Of a stretch of 64,000 nucleotides of DNA, positions 33,984-43,161 are shown piece by piece. Position numbers and translations under genes: made by a program. Origin of the DNA: Frankia sp. AgB1.9 (GTDB lineage: Bacteria > Actinomycetota > Actinomycetes > Frankiales > Frankiaceae). Each line of letters opens with the position of its first letter. Position 1 is the stretch's first letter. The notes under the pieces are model-generated. The model was not told the origin of the DNA and made no database searches. It saw only the letters and a list, made by a program, of their open reading frames with translations. The stretch covers positions 1-64,000 of the forward strand of contig NZ_JADWYX010000030.1 in the NCBI RefSeq assembly GCF_016786355.1. The letters run 5' to 3'.

Positions 33984-35009
33984 CTATTCGTACCGGACGA
34001 TGACCTTTTCGGACTGGGGGAGGCCCTGGCAGGTCAGGACGTAGCCGTCGGCGACCTCGTCCTCGGTGAGGGCGTCGTTCACCCGCATGGTGACCTCGCC
34101 CTCCTCGACGTGCGCCATGCAGGTCGCGCAGGTGCCGGACTCGCAGGAGAACGGCGGGGTGAGGCCGGCGCGGCGCGCGCTTTCGAGCAGGGTCTCGTTG
34201 GGCCGGCGCGGCACGGTGGCCTTCTTGCGGCCGAGGATGATCGTGACGGTGCCTTCGAGGACCTTGCTGGCCTCGGAGCCTGCGGTGGCCGCGGGCTCCT
34301 CCTCCTGGGGCGGCAGCGGCGCGGTGCTGCCGAACCGCTCGATGAACAGCTTCCCCGGGCCCGGCACGGCGGCCTCGACGAGGTCCATGAACGGCGTCGG
34401 CCCGCAGATGTAGATGTCCGCGTCGACGTCGTCACCGAGGAACTCCCGGATGGCGGCCGGGTCCAGGAAGCCCGCGGCGGCGTCCAGATGCCGGGTCACC
34501 GTGAGCCGGTCGGGGTACTGCTCGGCGAGCTCGGTCAGCGCCTGCCAGAAGATGGCCGCCGGCTGGTCGCGGTCGGCGCACAGCAGCCGGACCCGGCGGT
34601 TCGTCGTCGCGAGCGCGCTCTTGGCCAGCGAGATGACCGGGGTGATCCCGCTTCCGCCGCAGAAGCCGATCAGCGGGACGTCGGTCTCGCGCAGGCAGAA
34701 GACGCCGTGGGGCTTGGTGAGCTCGACCTCGTCGCCCTTGACCAGATTGTCGATCAGCCAGTTCGACACCGCGCCGGTGGGCACCCGCTTCACGGTCACC
34801 GCGAGCTCGCCGTCGGTCTCCGGCGCGCTGGACATGGAGTAGCTGCGCAGCAGCTCCTCGCCGCCGATGGTGACCTTGAACGTGCAGAACTGACCGGCGC
34901 GGTATTCCCATGGACCGTCGAGCGGTGCGAGGGCGAACGTGCGGGCGTCCGCGGTCTCCTCGATCACCCGGCTCACGGTCGCACGCTGGAAGAGCGGAGG
35001 TCTCGGCAT
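33984..35009 (-). CDS. FAD/NAD(P)/2Fe-2S oxidoreductase, KshB/PaaE-like
   Basis: A 341-aa electron-transfer protein in three parts: an FAD-binding barrel (LLRSYSMSSAP), an NAD(P) domain (GFCGGSGITPVISLAKSAL) and a C-terminal plant-type 2Fe-2S ferredoxin with Cys289, Cys294, Cys297 and Cys327. This is the layout of 3-ketosteroid 9-alpha-hydroxylase reductase KshB and of PaaE. It would pass electrons from NAD(P)H to an oxygenase; no Rieske oxygenase is in the window, so the P450 at 4.2 kb or a distant oxygenase may be the acceptor. It is divergent from the acyl-CoA ligase across a motif A-like site. Confidence 0.9.
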   Translation of the reverse strand: MPRPPLFQRATVSRVIEETADARTFALAPLDGPWEYRAGQFCTFKVTIGGEELLRSYSMSSAPETDGELAVTVKRVPTGAVSNWLIDNLVKGDEVELTKPHGVFCLRETDVPLIGFCGGSGITPVISLAKSALATTNRRVRLLCADRDQPAAIFWQALTELAEQYPDRLTVTRHLDAAAGFLDPAAIREFLGDDVDADIYICGPTPFMDLVEAAVPGPGKLFIERFGSTAPLPPQEEEPAATAGSEASKVLEGTVTIILGRKKATVPRRPNETLLESARRAGLTPPFSCESGTCATCMAHVEEGEVTMRVNDALTEDEVADGYVLTCQGLPQSEKVIVRYE

Positions 35010-35033
35010 GTGACGGCATCCTCTGGTATTAAG

Positions 35034-35061
35034 GTTCTATCCAGGCGAGAATACAGTTTCC
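35034..35061. promoter_or_regulatory. Motif A-like site between reductase and ligase
   Basis: TTCT, N6, GCGAGAATACA, then GTTTCC. This aligns with the site at 25214 over 26 bases and sits in an 87-bp divergent promoter. Confidence 0.5.
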
Positions 35062-35096
35062 GCGCGCCTGGCACGAGCTGAGACGGGAGCCTCGCC

Positions 35097-36536
35097 ATGG
35101 CGGTCCTCGTCTTCGAGGAGCAGGAGTACAGCCTGGCCAGGCTGGACGCCCTGACCAGCGCCTTAGCCGCCAGGCTCGCGGACCGCGGTGTCCGCGCCGG
35201 TGACCGCGTCGCGCTGATGTCGTCGACCCGGCCCGAGTTCATCATCGCGGTTAGGGCCATCTGGCGCCTAGGGGCCGCCGTCGTCCTGCTCAGCCCCTCC
35301 TGGAAGCGCGCTGACGTCGCGCACGCTCTGGCGGTGAGCGAGCCGGCGCATGCCATCGGTGACCATCCGGTTCTCGCCGACCTGATGCCGATGGTGCACC
35401 TGGACGAGCCCCTGGAGGGCGTCGACGCAGGTGTTTCCCCGGTCGCGCCGGTTCCCGCGCCCGACCCGGCCGCCGACGCGGTGTTCGTGTTCAGCTCCGG
35501 CACCACCGGCCTGCCCAAGGCCGTCCGGCACACACACGCGTCGTTCGCCGCCGCCGTCGGTGACTGGCGCGCCGTGCTCGGCATGACGTCGGCCGACCGG
35601 ATCCAGGTCGCCACCCCGCCGTCCCACATCCTCGGGATCCTTAACATCGTCACCGCGCTGGAGACGGGCGCGTGGATGCGGCTGCACCGCCGGTTCGACC
35701 TGGACGCGGTGCTCGGCTGCATCCAGGACGACCGGATCACCATCGAGATGGCCGTCGCGCCGATCGCGCTCGCGCTCGCGGCGCACCCGAAGCTGGAGTC
35801 GTTCGACCTGTCGTCGCTGCGCTACATCATGTGGGGCGCGACGCCCGTCACGGCCAGCGTCGCGCAGACCGTGACCCGCCGAGCCGGGGTCGCGTGGCTT
35901 CCCGCCTACGGGGCGAGCGAACTGCCGGTCATCGCCTGCAACCCGCTGGCCGGCGCCCGGCTCGACAGCGTCGGCCTGGCTGCGCCCGGGGTCGAGCTGC
36001 GGGTCGTGGACCTGGAGACCGGCGTGCCCGTCGCGCCGGGGGAGACCGGGGAGATCCAGGCCCGCTCGCCGTCGCTGATGCTCGGCTACCTGCCGGCGGA
36101 GGCCAACGCGGACGCGTTCCAGGACGGCTGGTACCGCACCGGGGACGTCGGGAACATCGACGCCGACGGCTGGGTGCGGCTCACCGACCGGCGCAAGGAG
36201 ATGATCAAGGTGCGCGGCTTCCAGGTCGCGCCGGCCGAGGTCGAGACGGTGCTGCACGGTCATCCGGCGGTCGCCGACTGCGCGGTGTTCGGGGTTCCCG
36301 ACCCCGCGGACGGCGAGGCGATCGTCGCCGCGGTCACCGTCGCGGGCGGCGTCGAGCCGGCCGGCCTGGCCGCGGAGCTCGTCACGCTGGTCGGTGACCG
36401 GCTCGCGTCCTACAAGCGGCCGAGGCGGATCGTGTTCGTTCCCGAGATTCCGCGGCTGCCCTCCGGGAAGGTGCTGCGCCGCCTCCTGCGTGACGAGGCG
36501 TTGGCCGTGGCGGTCGACCCACCGGCCCCCGGGTGA
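35097..36536 (+). CDS. Acyl-CoA synthetase (AMP-binding)
   Basis: A 479-aa ANL-superfamily ligase. P-loop FSSGTTGLPKAVRHTH; A8 region GWYRTGDVGNIDADGWVRLTDRRKEMIKVRGF; catalytic lysine in LPSGKVLRRLL. The N-terminus is short, beginning just before the LxxLAxRLADRGVRAGDRVAL helix, which is near the lower end of the family's length. It is the third acyl-CoA ligase in the window. Expression is probably linked to motif A upstream. Substrate unknown. Confidence 0.88.
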   Translation: MAVLVFEEQEYSLARLDALTSALAARLADRGVRAGDRVALMSSTRPEFIIAVRAIWRLGAAVVLLSPSWKRADVAHALAVSEPAHAIGDHPVLADLMPMVHLDEPLEGVDAGVSPVAPVPAPDPAADAVFVFSSGTTGLPKAVRHTHASFAAAVGDWRAVLGMTSADRIQVATPPSHILGILNIVTALETGAWMRLHRRFDLDAVLGCIQDDRITIEMAVAPIALALAAHPKLESFDLSSLRYIMWGATPVTASVAQTVTRRAGVAWLPAYGASELPVIACNPLAGARLDSVGLAAPGVELRVVDLETGVPVAPGETGEIQARSPSLMLGYLPAEANADAFQDGWYRTGDVGNIDADGWVRLTDRRKEMIKVRGFQVAPAEVETVLHGHPAVADCAVFGVPDPADGEAIVAAVTVAGGVEPAGLAAELVTLVGDRLASYKRPRRIVFVPEIPRLPSGKVLRRLLRDEALAVAVDPPAPG

Positions 36537-36808
36537 CGGCCGGGCCGCGGTCGGTACCCCTGCCACTTTCTGCTCACATCACGCGGCGCGGCCGCGACGG
36601 GTGCGGTAGACCGGTACCAGACTTGACGTCAATATAGACATACGGGCGGGCGGGGGCGGCCCGGACGCGATCGCCGCGCTGGTGCCGCGGCGAGGCTGGC
36701 GGCGATCTGGCCGCCAGGGCGAAACGACGTCGTGATCGTCGAGTGGTTCGGGCGCTGCCAGACGCCCGCGGCTGGCAGCAGAGAACGCTGGAAACCTCAA
36801 GGAGCGGC

Positions 36809-37753
36809 ATGGACGTTCGTCTGACGACTGAGCAGCGCGAGCTACGGGACGCGGCCGCCCGGCTCGCGGACGACCTCGGGCCGGGCTCCGTGCTCGACCT
36901 CGCCGACGACGACCGCGCCGCCCGCCTGGAGAAGGCGATCGCCGCGACCGGCTGGCGGACGCTGCGGTCCGACGGCGCCTCCGGTGTCGAGGTCGCGCTG
37001 GTCGTCGAGGAGTTCGCCCGCGGGCTCGTCGACGTGCCGTTCTCGGGCCCGGTGCTGGCCGACGACCTGCACACCCGGCTGACCACGGACGGCGAGGTGG
37101 CCGACGCCGCCGCACTCGACGCGGCCGTGTCCAGCGTGGCCACCATCGTCGTCGACGGGATCGCGCCCGACGCCAAGGGCATGCACGGCCTGCTCGGCCT
37201 CGACGGCACGTCGGTGCTGGCCGGCACCCTCGGCGCGACCGAGCTCGGCGTCGACCTGACCAGGCTGGTGGGCGGCCCCGCCGCCGCGCTGGCGGCGGTC
37301 GGCACGGTCGACGGCGAGGCGGCGGCGAAGGCCCGCGCGCTCGCCCTGGTCGTCACGGCCGCCGACATGCTGGGGGCGGCCCGCGGCGCGCAGGCCCTCG
37401 CTGTCGACTACTCGAAGGTGCGCTCGCAGTACGGCCACGCGATCGGCTCCTACCAGGCCGTCGCGCACCTGCTCGCCGAGGCGCTGGCGCTGGTCGAGGG
37501 CTCGGTCAGCGTGCTGCGGCACGCGGCCTGGGCCGTCGACGAGCTGTCCGCCGCCGAGGCGGTCCAGGCGGCGCTGATCGCCAAGGTCTACGTCGAGCGG
37601 GCCGCCCGGACCATCTGCGAGACCTCGATCCAGGTGCACGGCGGCATCGGCAACACCTGGGAGTGCCTCGCCCACGTCTTCTTGCGGCGGGTGCTGACGT
37701 CCGCCGAGCTGTTCCCCGCGAAGCTGGAGGAGATCGACCTTGGACTTTCGTGA
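36809..37753 (+). CDS. Acyl-CoA dehydrogenase, short half-subunit
   Basis: A 314-aa acyl-CoA-dehydrogenase-like protein with a shortened middle beta domain. The C-terminal helical domain is clear: RSQYGHAIGSYQAVAHLLAE and IQVHGGIGNTWECLAHVFLRR. It overlaps the following full-length dehydrogenase by 14 bp. Such short/long pairs in actinobacteria form alpha2beta2 heterotetramers with one active site per heterodimer, used on bulky CoA esters. AAGGAG precedes the ATG. A 272-bp gap upstream contains a TTGACGTCAA palindrome near 36626 but no motif A. Confidence 0.87.
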   Translation: MDVRLTTEQRELRDAAARLADDLGPGSVLDLADDDRAARLEKAIAATGWRTLRSDGASGVEVALVVEEFARGLVDVPFSGPVLADDLHTRLTTDGEVADAAALDAAVSSVATIVVDGIAPDAKGMHGLLGLDGTSVLAGTLGATELGVDLTRLVGGPAAALAAVGTVDGEAAAKARALALVVTAADMLGAARGAQALAVDYSKVRSQYGHAIGSYQAVAHLLAEALALVEGSVSVLRHAAWAVDELSAAEAVQAALIAKVYVERAARTICETSIQVHGGIGNTWECLAHVFLRRVLTSAELFPAKLEEIDLGLS

Positions 37754-38840
37754 CTCCGCGGAAGAAGCCGCGTTCCGCGCGCGGCTGCGGGAATGGCTGG
37801 CCGGCAACGTCGCGGACTTCAAGGCGACCGGCGACGACTACTGGCACCAGGCGGGCCGCTGGCACACCGCCCTGTACGAGGGCGGCTTCTTCGGCCTGAG
37901 CTGGCCGAAGCGGTTCGGCGGGCAGGACCTGGCGCCGGTCTATGACGTCATCCTCGACGAGGAGCTGGCCATCGCCGGCGCGCCGCCGCGGCCGAGCCTG
38001 GGCTACCTGGCACACGGCCTCGGCGCGCATGCCAGCGACGAGGTGCAGCTGCGGTTCCTCCCCGGCATGATCAACGGCTCCGAGCGCTGGTGCCAGGGCT
38101 TCTCCGAGCCCGGCGCCGGCTCCGACCTGGCGTCCCTGACCACCAGGGCCGAGCTCGACGGCGACGAGTACGTCATCCACGGCCACAAGATCTGGACGAG
38201 CTACTCGGACGTCGCCGACTGGTGCCTGCTGCTGGCCCGCACCGACCCCGATGCCCCGCGGCACAAGGGCATCTCCGGCTTCATCATCTCGATGCACCAG
38301 CCCGGCATCGAGCAGCGCCCACTGAAGATGATCAACGGGGTGTCGGCCGAGTTCGGCCAGGTGCTGTTCGACGGAGCCCGGGTGCCGGCGGCGAACATGG
38401 TCGGCAAGCCCGGCGACGGCTGGAAGCTCGCGATGACGGTGGTCGGCCATGAGCGGGAGCCGTCCACGCTGGGCTTCTCGGCTCGCTACGGCAAGACGGT
38501 CCGCTCGCTCGCGAAGACCGCGGCCGCGGCTGGCGAGACGGTGCCCGACGACCTGCGCTGGGGGGCCGTGCAGGCCGAGATGCTGCGCCTGCACGTCCGC
38601 CGCCGCCTGTCCGAGCAGCTCGACGGGGTCACCCACACCTCGGACGGCTCGCTGGACAAGCTGCTGATGACGTGGGTCGAGCAGTCCGTCGGCCACGCGG
38701 CCCTCGCGGTCACCGGAACCCGTGACGCCGAGCTCCTGGCGACCTACCTTTACAGCCGGTCCCAGAGCGTCATGGGTGGCACGTCGCAGATCCAGAAGAA
38801 CATCGTCGCGGGCCGCATCCTCGGCCTGCCGGCCAGCTGA
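37740..38840 (+). CDS. Acyl-CoA dehydrogenase, long half-subunit
   Basis: A 366-aa acyl-CoA dehydrogenase. FAD/substrate loop CQGFSEPGAGSDLASLTT; HKIWTSYSDVADWCLLLARTDP; C-terminal GGTSQIQKNIVAGRILGLPAS. The likely start is TTG at 37740 with AGGAG 8 nt ahead, inside the end of the upstream gene, so the pair is translationally coupled. Together with the short subunit it should oxidise an acyl-CoA to the 2-enoyl-CoA. A crotonase gene follows after 19 bp, giving the next beta-oxidation-type step. Confidence 0.9.
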   Translation: MDFRDSAEEAAFRARLREWLAGNVADFKATGDDYWHQAGRWHTALYEGGFFGLSWPKRFGGQDLAPVYDVILDEELAIAGAPPRPSLGYLAHGLGAHASDEVQLRFLPGMINGSERWCQGFSEPGAGSDLASLTTRAELDGDEYVIHGHKIWTSYSDVADWCLLLARTDPDAPRHKGISGFIISMHQPGIEQRPLKMINGVSAEFGQVLFDGARVPAANMVGKPGDGWKLAMTVVGHEREPSTLGFSARYGKTVRSLAKTAAAAGETVPDDLRWGAVQAEMLRLHVRRRLSEQLDGVTHTSDGSLDKLLMTWVEQSVGHAALAVTGTRDAELLATYLYSRSQSVMGGTSQIQKNIVAGRILGLPAS

Positions 38841-38859
38841 GCGGCCCGGAGGGACATAG

Positions 38860-39639
38860 ATGTCCGACAACCTTTACGACCTGCCGGACGAGGTCCAGGT
38901 CCGGGCCGACGGCCCGATCCGGATCATCACACTGAACCGGCCGGACAACCTGAACGCGGTCAACCACGACCTGCACGTCGGGCTCGCCCGGCTGTGGACG
39001 CAGCTCAACGAGGACCTCGGCGCCCGGGCCGCGGTCATCACCGGCGCGGGCCGGGCCTTCTCGGCGGGCGGCGACTTCGCCTACCTGAACGTGCTGCGCC
39101 AGGACCCGGAGCTGCAGAAGCTGACCATCATGCACGGCCGGGACATCATCCTCGGCATGCTGCGCTGCCGGCTCCCGGTGGTCGCCGCCGTCAACGGCCC
39201 GGCGGCCGGCCTCGGCTGTAGCCTCGTCGGGCTCTCGGACATCGTCTACATGGCCGAGAAGGCGTACCTGCTCGACCCACACGTGCAGGTCGGCCTGGTC
39301 GCTGCCGACGGTGGCCCGCTCGTCTGGCCGATGAACACCAGCATGCACTGGGTGAAGGAATACGCGATCACCGGCAAGCGAATCTCGGCCGAGAAGGCGC
39401 TGGAGATGGGCCTGGCGAACCACATCGTCGCCGACCCGGTGGCCGAGGCCCTGGAATGCGCGCGGAGCATTGCCGCGCTGCCCCAGCAGGCCGTGGAGGC
39501 GACCAAGCGGCTGCTCAACCTGCAGCTCGAGAAGAATGTCCTCGCCTCACTCGACTACGCGAACTACGCCGAGCAGGTGTCGTTTACCACCGACGACTTC
39601 GCCGCCATCATGGCGAAGCTCACCGCCAACAAGTCCTGA
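38860..39639 (+). CDS. Crotonase-family protein lacking both catalytic Glu
   Basis: A 259-aa crotonase-fold protein with oxyanion-hole segments FSAGGDFAYL and NGPAAGLGCS. The two glutamates of enoyl-CoA hydratase are replaced: the Glu144 position is Ser121 and the Glu164 position is His141 (in DPHVQVG). Ordinary enoyl-CoA hydration is therefore unlikely; crotonases with altered residues do ring opening, isomerisation, dehalogenation or decarboxylation. It is directly downstream of the split dehydrogenase pair. GGAGG precedes the ATG. Inverted-repeat element IR77 copy A follows. Confidence 0.85.
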   Translation: MSDNLYDLPDEVQVRADGPIRIITLNRPDNLNAVNHDLHVGLARLWTQLNEDLGARAAVITGAGRAFSAGGDFAYLNVLRQDPELQKLTIMHGRDIILGMLRCRLPVVAAVNGPAAGLGCSLVGLSDIVYMAEKAYLLDPHVQVGLVAADGGPLVWPMNTSMHWVKEYAITGKRISAEKALEMGLANHIVADPVAEALECARSIAALPQQAVEATKRLLNLQLEKNVLASLDYANYAEQVSFTTDDFAAIMAKLTANKS

Positions 39640-39725
39640 GCCGGCGGCACAAGCCGGTCGCAGCAACGGCGAGTTCCCGGTGCCGCGACCGGCCTGCCGG
39701 CCCGCTGGCCCGTCGGCCGGCAGGG

Positions 39726-39802
39726 ATGATCGCCGTTTCCGCCCTCTGATGGTCGTATCGCGATGGCAGTTACGACCACGAGAGGGCCGAAACGGCGATC
39801 AT
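39726..39802. repeat. IR77 inverted-repeat element, copy A
   Basis: A 77-bp near-palindrome with ~31-bp arms. The ends are ATGATCGCCGTTTC and GAAACGGCGATCAT, followed inward by GCCCTC/GAGGGC and GGTCGT/ACGACC, with a ~15-nt loop. Related copies are at 44122, 51716 and 53011. It carries no gene; a small frame beginning MIAVSAL is a by-product of the element. Confidence 0.85.
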
Positions 39803-39873
39803 GGCAGCCGCCGACGCAGTTGCCGGCCGTACGATTTTCGTTTTCCTGATTGGTTCTGAGGGGTGACGACCGG

Positions 39874-41013
39874 ATGCGACGCACGGTCTACGGTCCGGAG
39901 CACGACGCGTTCCGGGCGACGGTCCGGACCTTCCTGGAGAAGGAGGTCGTCGCGCACTACGACGAGTGGGAGGAGCGCGGCATGCCGCCGCGCGACTTCT
40001 ACACCAAGTGCGGCGACCTCGGCATCATGGGCCTCGGAATTCCCGAGGAGTACGGCGGCGGCGGTGCCTCGTACCTGTTCAACGCGGTCGTCGCGGAGGA
40101 GGCCGGCCGCCTCGGCCTCGGTCTCGGCCCGCTGCGCATCCACTGCGACATCTCCGTGCCGTATTTCGTCGACCACGCCAACGACGAGCAGAAGGCCCGC
40201 TGGTTGCCGGGGCTTGCAGACGGGTCGCTGGTCTGCGCGCTGGCGCTGACCGAGCCGGGCGCGGGCTCCGACCTCGCCGGCCTCTCGGCGAGTGCCCGCC
40301 TCGACGGCGACGAGTACGTCGTGAACGGCTCGAAGACCTTCATCACCGGCGGCCTCAACGCGGACATCTTCCTCACCGCGGTCAAGACAGACCCGACCCA
40401 GCGCCACGCCGGGCTCTCGCTCCTGGTCATCGACGCGACGGCTCCCGGCGTTTCCCGGGGTGCCCCGATGAAGAAGATCGGCCTGCACATCCAGGAGGCG
40501 TGCGAGATCTTCTTCGACGACGTACGAGTGCCGGCGGCCAACCTGCTCGGCGAGCTGGGCCAGGGCTTCACCTACCTGACCTCGCACCTGCCCCAGGAGC
40601 GGATGTCGATCTCGGTCAACGCCCAGTCGTCGGCCGCGTCGGTCGTCACCCAGACGGTCGAGTACGTGAACGGCCGCAAGGCGTTCGGCAAGACGCTCAG
40701 CCATTTCCAGAACACCAAGTTCGTGCTGGCCGACTGCGCCACCCAGGTCGAGGCCGGCTGGGCGATGCTCGACCGGGCACTGGTCGCACTCGACGCCGGC
40801 GAGCTCACCCCGACCGACGCGGCGAAGGTCAAGCTGTTCGTCACCGAGATGCAGGGCCGGGTCGTCGACGCCTGCCTGCAGCTGTTCGGCGGCTACGGCT
40901 ACATGACCGAGTACCCGGTTGCCCGCGCCTGGGCCGACGCCCGCGTTGGCCGCATCTACGGCGGCTCCTCCGAGATCATGAAAACCATCATCGCCAAGGA
41001 CCTCGGCCTGTAG
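39874..41013 (+). CDS. Acyl-CoA dehydrogenase
   Basis: A 379-aa standalone acyl-CoA dehydrogenase: LALTEPGAGSDLAGLSA, GSKTFITGGLNADIFLTAVKTDP, and C-terminal LFGGYGYMTEYPVARAWADARVGRIYGGSSEIMK. The medium-chain catalytic base position (YEGT) is Gly here, but LPQERMSIS matches the long-chain-enzyme region where the catalytic Glu lies. It is therefore probably an active homotetramer of the long-chain/branched subclass. ATG 39874 was taken; the frame opens 24 nt earlier at TTG. It is followed by a terminator hairpin. Confidence 0.9.
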   Translation: MRRTVYGPEHDAFRATVRTFLEKEVVAHYDEWEERGMPPRDFYTKCGDLGIMGLGIPEEYGGGGASYLFNAVVAEEAGRLGLGLGPLRIHCDISVPYFVDHANDEQKARWLPGLADGSLVCALALTEPGAGSDLAGLSASARLDGDEYVVNGSKTFITGGLNADIFLTAVKTDPTQRHAGLSLLVIDATAPGVSRGAPMKKIGLHIQEACEIFFDDVRVPAANLLGELGQGFTYLTSHLPQERMSISVNAQSSAASVVTQTVEYVNGRKAFGKTLSHFQNTKFVLADCATQVEAGWAMLDRALVALDAGELTPTDAAKVKLFVTEMQGRVVDACLQLFGGYGYMTEYPVARAWADARVGRIYGGSSEIMKTIIAKDLGL

Positions 41014-41034
41014 CTCGGTTCGTGGCACCGCCCA

Positions 41035-41066
41035 GAAGCCGCCCGGCCAGCCCGCCGGGCGGCTTC
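41035..41066 (+). terminator. Hairpin terminator
   Basis: A perfect 12-bp stem (41035-41046 with 41055-41066, 8-nt loop), 21 bp after the acyl-CoA dehydrogenase stop. It also insulates the ATPase/PIN module downstream. Confidence 0.7.
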
Positions 41067-41146
41067 GGCGTTCCTAGATCCCCCGGCCGCTAGGGTAGGT
41101 ACGTCCTGGCCGTCAGTGCCTGGTGAGCAAATGGAAAGGGGCTGAT

Positions 41147-42496
41147 GTGACCGACGTCGGGTGGCTTCCCCCGGGCAGCCCGCGGGTCAGGCAGCCCCTG
41201 ACCGAGCTGGGTGTCCAGGGGTTCAAGTCGATCCATCGGCGATCGAGTATCAGGATCGGCGGCCTGACGATCCTTGCGGGTGCGAACAGCTCCGGTAAGT
41301 CGAGCCATATCCAGCCATTGCTGCTGATGAAGCAAACGTTGGAAGCGCAGTTTGACCCCGGTGCATTGCTGCTGGAAGGGCCGAATCTGTCCGTTACATC
41401 GGCCGACCAAGTACTCGCCCGGCCGTCGTCGACGAGCGCTGTGTCCAACTTCTCGCTGACCGCCGGATTTTCCGATGACACAGCGGTCACGCTTTCCTAT
41501 GAGCGGGAACAGCGCAGCGGCTTCCGTATACGGGAGATGGTGGTCAACCGTGGTGGTACCACCGCCCAGTACCGCGAGGGTATGCGACTGGTGGCCGACT
41601 CCCTTCCCCCCGACGCGCGGCTTCTCGGAGAGGCGCTTCGGAGGGCCTCGAAGTCGCCGGAGAACCTTGCGCTGAGCTGGACCGCAGTGCGGAACCGCTG
41701 TTTTCTCGTTCCAGTCGCTGTGGTCGACGGCGCGTTCGCCCCCACAGCCCTCCCGAACGACGTACCCGAGCACCTGAGCGCCCAGATCCAAAGCCTGATT
41801 CACCTTCCAGGCCTTCGCGGGAATCCGGAGCGCACCTATCGGACGACGGCGATCCGGGCGACCTTCCCGGGGACCTTCGAACCATACGTGGCGAGCCTGA
41901 TCATGGCCTGGCAGCGACAGCGTGACGACCGCATAGGCCTAGTCGCGCAGGATCTGCGGATGCTCGGCCTTACTGGGACGATTGAGGCCAAGGCGGTGGA
42001 TGACACCCGCGTCGAGCTTCGGGTGGGTCGCACACCGACTGCGGGGCCGGGCGCCGAGAACGATCTCGTCAGTATCGCCGACGTCGGCTTCGGTGTATCG
42101 CAGACCTTGCCGGTTATTGTGGCGTTGCACGCGGCCGTGCCCGGCCAGCTCGTCTACATCGAGCAACCGGAGATCCACCTGCACCCCCGGGCGCAGACAC
42201 GCCTGGCCGGCCTCCTGGTGAACGCGGTAAATCAGGGCGTCGTGGTCGTGGTCGAGACACACAGCTCGCTGCTCCTGCGCGGGATCCAGACCGCGATCGC
42301 CCGAGCGGAGCTGGATCCGACCGACGTAGCCCTCCACTGGTTCTCCCGACATCGGGACGGGACCACAGAGGTGACGACGGCCGACCTTGCGGAGGATGGC
42401 TCCTTCGGTGACTGGCCGACCGACTTCGACGACATCGCGCTGGAGTCCGACCGGGATTACCTGGATGCGGCCGAAAGGCGGCTCGCCGGTGAGTAG
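41147..42496 (+). CDS. AAA-family ATPase (SMC/OLD-like), defence-type
   Basis: A 449-aa AAA_15/21-type ATPase. An N-terminal LGVQGFKSIHRRSSIRIGGLTILAG strand precedes Walker A GANSSGKSS (45-53). A ~250-residue insert follows. An ABC-like signature VGFGVSQTLPVI (313-324), Walker B LVYIEQPE (335-342) and the ETHSSLLLRG switch (370-379) complete the P-loop fold. Proteins of this class serve as sensors in several anti-phage systems (OLD, PARIS, retron-linked ATPases). GTG 41147 was chosen for AAGGGG 5 nt ahead; GTG 41123 is the alternative. Its last 8 bases overlap the PIN-like gene. Codon use is visibly less GC3-biased than in neighbours, suggesting transfer. Defence is inference. Confidence 0.85.
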   Translation: MTDVGWLPPGSPRVRQPLTELGVQGFKSIHRRSSIRIGGLTILAGANSSGKSSHIQPLLLMKQTLEAQFDPGALLLEGPNLSVTSADQVLARPSSTSAVSNFSLTAGFSDDTAVTLSYEREQRSGFRIREMVVNRGGTTAQYREGMRLVADSLPPDARLLGEALRRASKSPENLALSWTAVRNRCFLVPVAVVDGAFAPTALPNDVPEHLSAQIQSLIHLPGLRGNPERTYRTTAIRATFPGTFEPYVASLIMAWQRQRDDRIGLVAQDLRMLGLTGTIEAKAVDDTRVELRVGRTPTAGPGAENDLVSIADVGFGVSQTLPVIVALHAAVPGQLVYIEQPEIHLHPRAQTRLAGLLVNAVNQGVVVVVETHSSLLLRGIQTAIARAELDPTDVALHWFSRHRDGTTEVTTADLAEDGSFGDWPTDFDDIALESDRDYLDAAERRLAGE

Positions 42497-43046
42497 ATCG
42501 GATGCGCGCAAGGCGCACGTCCTGGTCGTGGACGCCTCGGTGGGCTCCAGCGCCGGGCACAAGGAGCACCCGCAGTCGAGTCGGTCGCGGCATGCCCTGA
42601 TGACGATTCAGGCCTCGACCTGCCTGGTCGGACTCTCCAGGTCGTTGCTCGCTGAATGGAAGGACCATGAGTCGGCGTACGGAGTACGGTGGCGCGCCGC
42701 GATGGTAGCCGCTCGCCGGTTACGCGTTCACGATGTCCCCGAGAATCCGCGGCTGCGAGCCAGGCTCGCGGACGCTCTGCCGAAGGAATCCGAGCGCAAG
42801 GCGCTGCTGAAAGACACACATCTGATCGAGGCCGCATTGAGCCTCGACCGGCGGCTCGTGTCGTCCGACCATATATCCCGTCGCCTGGCCGAGAACGCCG
42901 CTGCAACGATCTCCGAGGTCTCCGCCGTTCAGTGGGCAGACGCCGTGGAATCTCCGGATGAGACCTGTGGGTGGATCGCGGCAGGTGCGCGGGATCCCTA
43001 TGCCTTCCGACTTGGCGACACGTCCGCCAGTGAGTCCGCCCGATAG
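42489..43046 (+). CDS. PIN-like nuclease paired with AAA ATPase
   Basis: A 185-aa protein whose acidic residues fit a PIN fold: Asp15 in VLVVDAS, Glu56 in LAEWKDH, Asp109 with His111 and Glu114 in KDTHLIEAALSLD, and Asp127 in RRLVSSDH. The likely role is a metal-dependent RNase acting as effector. Its GTG lies inside the ATPase stop region (8-bp overlap), so equimolar, coupled synthesis is expected. No antitoxin-like third gene is present, so the ATPase probably restrains or activates it. I do not recognise this exact two-gene arrangement as a named system. Confidence 0.75.
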   Translation: MSRSDARKAHVLVVDASVGSSAGHKEHPQSSRSRHALMTIQASTCLVGLSRSLLAEWKDHESAYGVRWRAAMVAARRLRVHDVPENPRLRARLADALPKESERKALLKDTHLIEAALSLDRRLVSSDHISRRLAENAAATISEVSAVQWADAVESPDETCGWIAAGARDPYAFRLGDTSASESAR

Positions 43047-43161
43047 TGGTGTGGCAGGGCAGGCGCCGAATCGGATCAAATAGGCCCGCGAGTTGGCCAC
43101 CGAATCCGGCCTGACCGGCAGGCACCGGGCACGACCGGGTCTTGGGGCCGGTTCGGTTCGG

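Noticed and set aside
41147..43046. Assignment to PARIS or a classical OLD system
   Set aside because: The partner lacks TOPRIM/DUF4435 features and instead shows a PIN-like acidic pattern.
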